Both the position numbers and the translations under genes were made by a program. From Chinchilla lanigera (Eukaryota; Chordata; Mammalia; Rodentia; Chinchillidae): a stretch of 64,000 nt of DNA. This document shows, piece after piece, positions 59,213 through 64,000 of the stretch; within the stretch, counting starts at the first letter, position 1, and every line of letters starts with the position of its first letter. Under the pieces are notes generated by a model, which was given only the letters and a program-made list of their open reading frames with translations, searched no databases and was not told the DNA's origin. Where the stretch lies: contig NW_004955446.1 of NCBI RefSeq assembly GCF_000276665.1, positions 13,043,626 to 13,107,625 of the forward strand, read 5' to 3'.

Positions 59213-59520
59213 TTTGATTATCTCTTATTAGGAACAAGCTACCCAAAACTTAGTGGCTTGAAACAGCAACAATCATTCATTTTCTTATGATTCCTTATGT
59301 CAACCGGCTCAACTTGGTTCCCTGTAGTCTCACCTGGAGGCTTATTTGAGTTGGAATGTCAAGGATGGGTAGCCCATATAAGTTGTCACTGGTACTGCCT
59401 GTTGATCGAGCACTTAAGCCAAGGCTGTCAACCAGAGACCTTTGGTTTTCCCGGGAGTTTCTCCATGTGATGAAGTTTTAGGAAGGGAGTGTTTGAAAGG
59501 GTGTAAAAGTAGAAGCTTCA
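59213..59520. repeat. Old dispersed repeat, same unnamed family as 40735
   Basis: AACAAGCTACCCAAAACTTA and GTGGCTTGAAACAGCAACAA give the clearest version of the family opening. Confidence 0.55.
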
Positions 59521-59562
59521 ATTTCTTAAGGCCTAGCCTGAAAGGTTAAATGGTAAGGCTGT

Positions 59563-59640
59563 CAATGTAGCTCAGGGGTACATCATCTGGTTAGCATGCA
59601 GGAAGCTCTGGATTCCATCCCCAGCACAGTCCTCCCACCC
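59563..59640 (+). mobile_element. Old ID-like SINE
   Basis: CTGTCAATGTAGCTCAGGGG … GGTTAGCATGCAGGAAGCTC … GGATTCCATCCCCAGCAC follows the ID body with diverged ends. Confidence 0.7.
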
Positions 59641-59693
59641 CCAATACAGATACAGTTACACGGTGCCATTTTTTGTCATTTAAGAAGACACAG

Positions 59694-59831
59694 AGCTGGA
59701 TGTGGTGGTATGTGTCTATAATCCCAGGACTCAGGAGGCTGAGGCAGGAGGATTGCCATGAGTTTGAGGCCAGCCTGAACTATATAGTGAGACTCTGTTT
59801 AAAAAAAACCAAAACAATAATAAAATAAAGT
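59694..59831 (+). mobile_element. B1-like SINE
   Basis: CTGGATGTGGTGGTATGTGT … ATAATCCCAGGACTCAGGAG … GCCAGCCTGAACTATATAGT … and an A-rich tail. AAGACACAG flanks at 59685-59693 and 59832-59840. Confidence 0.92.
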
Positions 59832-59840
59832 AAGACACAG

Positions 59841-60305
59841 GCCAGGCCAGTCCACTTAAAGGAAACAGCAGATTACCACTCTTCTCATCAAAAGATAGAG
59901 TCTAAAAACTTATGACCATCTGTGCATCACCTCACCTCTATCATTATTTGGAAATAGCAAGAACAAGAGTTATATATCAATATAAACAAAAGCTTTTGAT
60001 CTTCTGCTTCTTGTTTCTGAATAGGGTTTGCATTTACATTGTAATTCTCTTCTACTTTGTTCAAATACAAGTGTAATTGCAAAAGAGTGAACACAAAAAT
60101 TAGATATCATTTTGTCTAGATCTACTCCGTAATGAAAAAAAGTTTGAAGTGACTCCTGAAAAAAATAAATTTAAGTATCTTAAATGTAGCCGCAGTGCGC
60201 TATTTTAAGACGAGGAAAATGAAGAAGGGTAAAAGGAAAGGGGAAAGAGCTACCATCTTTAGCCACAGCTACAGCAGCTGGGAGATGCTTTGCAATGGGG
60301 GAGGA
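59841..60305. other. Intergenic DNA with no recognised element
   Basis: AT-rich, no repeat or coding similarity. Confidence 0.4.
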
Positions 60306-60318
60306 AAGGTTCATCAAA

Positions 60319-60421
60319 GGGGCTGGGGATTTAGCTCAGCGGCAAAGTGCCTGCCTGGCAAGCGCAAGGTCGTGAGTTCGGTTCCCGGTACCGGAGAAAA
60401 ACCAAAAAAAAAAAAAAAAGA
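60319..60421 (+). mobile_element. Very young ID-like SINE
   Basis: GGGGCTGGGGATTTAGCTCA … body nearly identical to 28414-28492 (two visible differences), then GAAAAACC and an A16 tail. The duplication AAAGGTTCATCAAA / AAAGTTCATCAAAA flanks it. Confidence 0.95.
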
Positions 60422-60664
60422 AAGTTCATCAAAAGTTGACTTATCATATTCCTTACTAGGAATATAAACTTTACTTTCCATTCTATTATTTGTTATATCC
60501 TACAAGAAAATTTAGAATCTAGTAGGATACTATGGTGTCCTAATATTTGACAAGTATGTATAAAACAGAGAGAAAGATAAAAAGATATAGTTTCAAAAAA
60601 CAAATAAATACCTCTGTAGACCTGAACAAAACAGAAACAGAGAGCAATGAGCTGACTGCACACT

Positions 60665-61015
60665 AACACAAAGCCCATGTGTTAAAGGCTTGGTCTGTAG
60701 CCCATGGTGCTATTGGCATATATGAGAACCTTTAAGAGGTGGGGCTTGGTGGGAAGATTTAGGTCCCTGGGGGTTTGCTCTTGGAAGAGGCAGTGGGACC
60801 CTGTCCCTTTCTCTTCCTCTATTTTATGCCTGGCCAAAAGGTGAACCATTTGCTCTACCATGTGCTCATACCAAGATGTGTTGCCTCGCCATAGTTGAAA
60901 AGCAATGCAGCCAGCCAACCATGAACTTAAACTTCCAAAACTGTAAGCCAAAATAAGGCTTTCCTCTTTTTACATTGATTATCTAAGGATTTTGTTACAA
61001 AAACAGAAGGCTGGG
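60665..61015 (+). mobile_element. MaLR-type LTR relic
   Basis: GTGTTAAAGGCTTGGTCTGT, AACCTTTAAGAGGTGGGGCT, AAACTGTAAGCCAAAATAAG and TTGTTACAAAAACAGAAGGC follow MST-type LTR order. Confidence 0.8.
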
Positions 61016-62204
61016 TAACACCCCGTGTGTCTGCTGGCTTCCAAAGTAAAAATAAGTGGTGGCAGAAAGGAGTTTGGATTTGCATAGTAAAGGAAACCAG
61101 GAGATTTGGGAGACAAGAGCCAGGATTACTGTAAGACAGTGGAAACAGTGGTACATGGAGATACTTCTGCTAAGAAAAGAGGCTGAAACCACCTATAAGC
61201 TTTTTAAATAAAAGTCACTGAGCCTCACATATGCTTGATGACTGAATCTGCAATATTCATAGGTGACTCTGAGGCAGGGTTTCTACAATCCTTAGGTGAA
61301 AGGCTAGAGTGAAGACAATACAAAAACCTCTAGAGACAGAAAGTTAAGTAAGGGGTAGATAGGGAACAACAACTGCCCACTGGCACAAAACAAGCCTAAA
61401 ATCCAAAATTCCTAAGCTCCTAAAGGAGTTTAATGCTAAGAAAATTAGGAAAGTCTCTACTTGAAACTTGAATTGTCCAAATGAAACTAATGTATAGGAC
61501 AACATCATAAAAACATTGAAAATAGTTACATTTAGGATCTTCAAAGAATTATAGAAAGAGATTATGTTATTTTAAAGAATAAGAAATTATGAAACAAGTC
61601 ACAGAAATAAGAATACCATCAGGGAGCACTGGCCTTTGGCCTGGACCCTAGCTGCACTGGCACCCGGGAGGTGGGCAGCTTGTGCCCGGGAAGTTGTGCA
61701 GTGGTGGTGAGCGCCGGCCCTCAAGCCAGCCACCACCGCACGATTGAGAACTATCATGGCACAGTGAAGCAATGACACAATTGACCCACCACGCGCCGGC
61801 TGCAGAGGCCTGCCTGGGGACGTGCGTGAATCATCCCGACATGGAGAAACCACTGGGAATACATGTCACACAATGGGTTGCTCTTGCCCCTGCCATCGAG
61901 AACCAGAAAGGTCCAGAGTCAGTGGAGGAGCAGTTGCCGAACAAGGACTCGGAGAACATGAGAATACAGACTACGCCCGAAGACTCAAAGGTCTAGGTGA
62001 TGGGGGTCACGAGAGCCATTTGGAAGCTGGAAAACAGGAGGACCTTGTGCAATACCTGGGGAGATCCCCTGGAAGCCATTCTTTCCCTGACAGTGAAGAC
62101 TGTGTGGAGCTCCAGAGAGGTCTGCATGAAGATTCCTGCTGCCTGTGCTGATGGCTGGGGAGAGGACACTAAGGGGTTGTGGGCTCCCAATGTGCTGGGA
62201 GACT
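61016..62204. other. Intergenic DNA with a CpG-rich stretch at 61630-61990
   Basis: AT-rich to about 61620, then an abrupt GC- and CpG-rich segment leading up to the retroviral remnant. It could be the leader or earlier gag part of that element, but I cannot recognise matrix-type sequence in any frame. Confidence 0.35.
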
Positions 62205-62855
62205 GGAGAGAAAAAGCTACAAAAAATGGCTTTCATCCCAGATGGCTCACTTGAGAGGTTAGAATTTGCCTCCTCAGTATTCTATAGCTGTGATGAAGAG
62301 GAGGCCAAGGAGAGAAAGCAAAGAGACCGAGAAAAAACTGCTGCCTTTGTTGCAGTACTAAGAGAAACAGACCCTAAGTCTGATTCTCGGGGCCCCAAGA
62401 AGAATTTGACAACTACATTCATCTGCTACCACTGTTAAAAGCCAGGCCACCTCAAGAGAAACTGCCCTAAGAAGCCCCCTGGGCCATGCCCTGAATGCAA
62501 AGATGACCACTGGAGATCGGTCTGCCCTCTGAAGCAGAGGCCGCAGAGCTCAGACCTATCCTACCAGTTAGTCCAACAGGAATGAGGGGACCTGGGGAAT
62601 ACTCTGCCTTCTCCCTATGGCCAGACTGTCATCTCCATGGAAGAGCCCTGGGTCATCATGACTATAGAGGAAAAGGAAAACAGCCTGTTGCTAGGTACAA
62701 GCCTCTCTATCCTTCTTTTCAGTCCTGGGCTTCCTTCCAGCTGTCACACCTCAGTGAAAGGAGTCACTAGTGAGGTGGTAATATGCTATTTTTCACAACT
62801 CTTAGGCTGTAACTACTTGTTAGATCTTTCTTACATATCTCTGTCTTCCTGAGAA
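62205..62855 (+). pseudogene. Endogenous retrovirus remnant (class I, gammaretrovirus-like): gag C-terminus and protease, broken
   Basis: One reading frame carries, in order, the charged tail of a capsid-like region (SSVFYSCDEEEAKERKQRDR), two nucleocapsid zinc knuckles and a protease-like stretch. The first knuckle has C-X2-C then H-X4-C spacing but a stop codon falls inside it at about 62437. The second is C-X2-C-X3-H-W-X3-C (CPECKDDHWRSVC), the form common in class I elements. A further in-frame stop lies between the knuckles and the protease-like part, where gammaretroviruses normally have a stop. The protease-like part lacks a recognisable D-T/S-G active site, and the frame ends at 62852. 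No reverse transcriptase, envelope or paired LTRs were seen. The element cannot encode working proteins. Confidence 0.8.
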
Positions 62856-64000
62856 ACCACTTGGAAGATACCACCAGGTATTACAGCAGCCATTGATATT
62901 TTCCTGCTAATCTGTCCATAACTCTGTAATGTTTGTATTGTTCCTATGGCATACTTTAAAAAGAAAGAGGCGAGAAACTAGAGTATTGGGAAATTTCCCA
63001 AGAAATATAGCACAGGAAGATGCTTGAGAGGCTTCACTGTATATCTCCCAGGAATTCTCAAAGAAGGGCATGTAGAGTTAATGGAGAACACAGGAAGAAG
63101 TAACAGCCCAACATCCAAATCTTGAGGGGTTCAGGGGAATTGAGGTTTTCAGACCTCATATTAAGCAGCAGAAAACAATCTAGGTCCACAAAGAAACACC
63201 TCAGAGTGAGGCCACAAAATATCAAGGATAAATGGAAGAACTAAAACACAGCCAAAGAAGATGGATTGTAAAGGAACAATGACATTGCTGAAGGAAATTT
63301 CACTTTAAGTCTGGAGAAAAACAGAATAATTATCTTCACAATGTTAAAGTGAAATTACTGCTCATTTAGCATTTTTTTAACCTGCTAAATAGTACTCAGT
63401 GAGGCACGGCAAAGACAGAATTTTTTATGTGCAGATCCTCGCTAGAATAAAAAGGGACCTTAATAAGAAGAGAAAGGAACCCAGAGAGAAGTTATGGAAA
63501 GCAAGAAACAAACATAAGCTCAGAAATTCATTAAGAATTTTCTTTCAGTAGTGGGATTTTAATAGTTGATACAGTATTTAAAAGTAAAACCAAAATTAGC
63601 AATAGCAATAAGATGGGGGTAAGTGTTCTATGTGTAGTAAGAATATAATGCCTAGTCACATTCAGGGTAGGAATAGAAATATTGAATTTTTATACTTTGG
63701 TATTTTCCTTCAAAAAAGTATAAGTTTTCAAGCAGTGTATAAAGATCAAAAAAAGAAACAAAAATGCAGGAGGGAAACAAATTTCCAAAGGAAAAAGTAA
63801 GGAAAAGTATGATAAAGCATAAAATAAGAAATAAATTCAAATATTTACTTCCAATAAGTAAATGGGTTAAATTTATTTACTACAAAACAAATTCTCAGAT
63901 TTTTAGAAATCTAGCCACATGATATTGCTTTTAAGAGACATTCTAAACAAAATTACCATGCTGAGTATATGTAAGAAAAATATGTCATGTAAATAGTATA
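62856..64000. other. Intergenic DNA with no recognised element
   Basis: Very AT-rich. I could not recognise pol, env or LTR sequence downstream of the gag-protease remnant. Confidence 0.4.

Noticed and set aside
61822..62151. 109-codon frame before the retroviral knuckles as intact gag
   Set aside because: It is in a different frame from the capsid-tail/knuckle frame and shows no matrix or capsid similarity.
1..64000. CRISPR arrays, operons, ribosome-binding sites, phage or plasmid features
   Set aside because: No regularly spaced repeats were seen. Gene structure and repeats are those of a mammalian nuclear genome.

Overview
This window is mammalian nuclear DNA, almost certainly from a rodent. 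It has a spliced gene with GT/AG introns, very low coding density, and two abundant rodent-type SINE classes: 7SL-derived B1-like elements and tRNA-derived ID-like elements. Older mammalian repeats (MIR, L2, MaLR LTRs, hAT and Tigger DNA transposons) make up much of the rest. The youngest ID copies carry a distinctive body (…GTCGTGAGTTCGGTTCCCGG…) that does not look murid. One B1+ID composite resembles those described in sciurid-type rodents. I cannot fix the species from sequence alone; a non-murid rodent such as a beaver-like lineage is a low-confidence guess.

The only real protein-coding gene I can support is SNX18 (sorting nexin 18) on the minus strand. Its large first exon (PX domain and most of the BAR domain) is visible at 23296-24308 and runs into an assembly gap of 927 Ns (24309-25235). 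The gap hides the start codon, the SH3 domain and the linker. A phase-1 intron of about 20.5 kb follows, then the terminal coding exon at 2566-2819, with a clean acceptor and the family's C-terminal sequence. Positions 1-2565 are repeat-free, AT-rich, and best read as the 3' UTR and downstream flank. Positions 25236-25560 are the CpG-rich promoter-side flank.

The intron (2820-23295) holds several SINEs, two L2 stretches, MIRs, a MaLR LTR and two hAT fossils. It also holds three unusual structures: a perfect 53-bp inverted repeat with arms 740 bp apart, a poly(A)-only insertion bounded by a 17-bp duplication, and a B1 whose tail has grown into a purine microsatellite inside an older MIR.

From 25.8 kb to 64 kb I see no gene. 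This is intergenic DNA upstream of SNX18, filled with repeats: a hAT element with an intact 8-bp target duplication, a solo MaLR-type LTR with a 5-bp duplication, very young ID insertions, L1 and L2 tails, Tigger fossils, and near 62.2-62.9 kb a broken class I endogenous retrovirus gag-protease remnant. I found no CRISPR array, operon, true tRNA or rRNA gene, or novel multi-gene system. The interest here lies in genome-dynamics structures and in the damaged SNX18 gene model.
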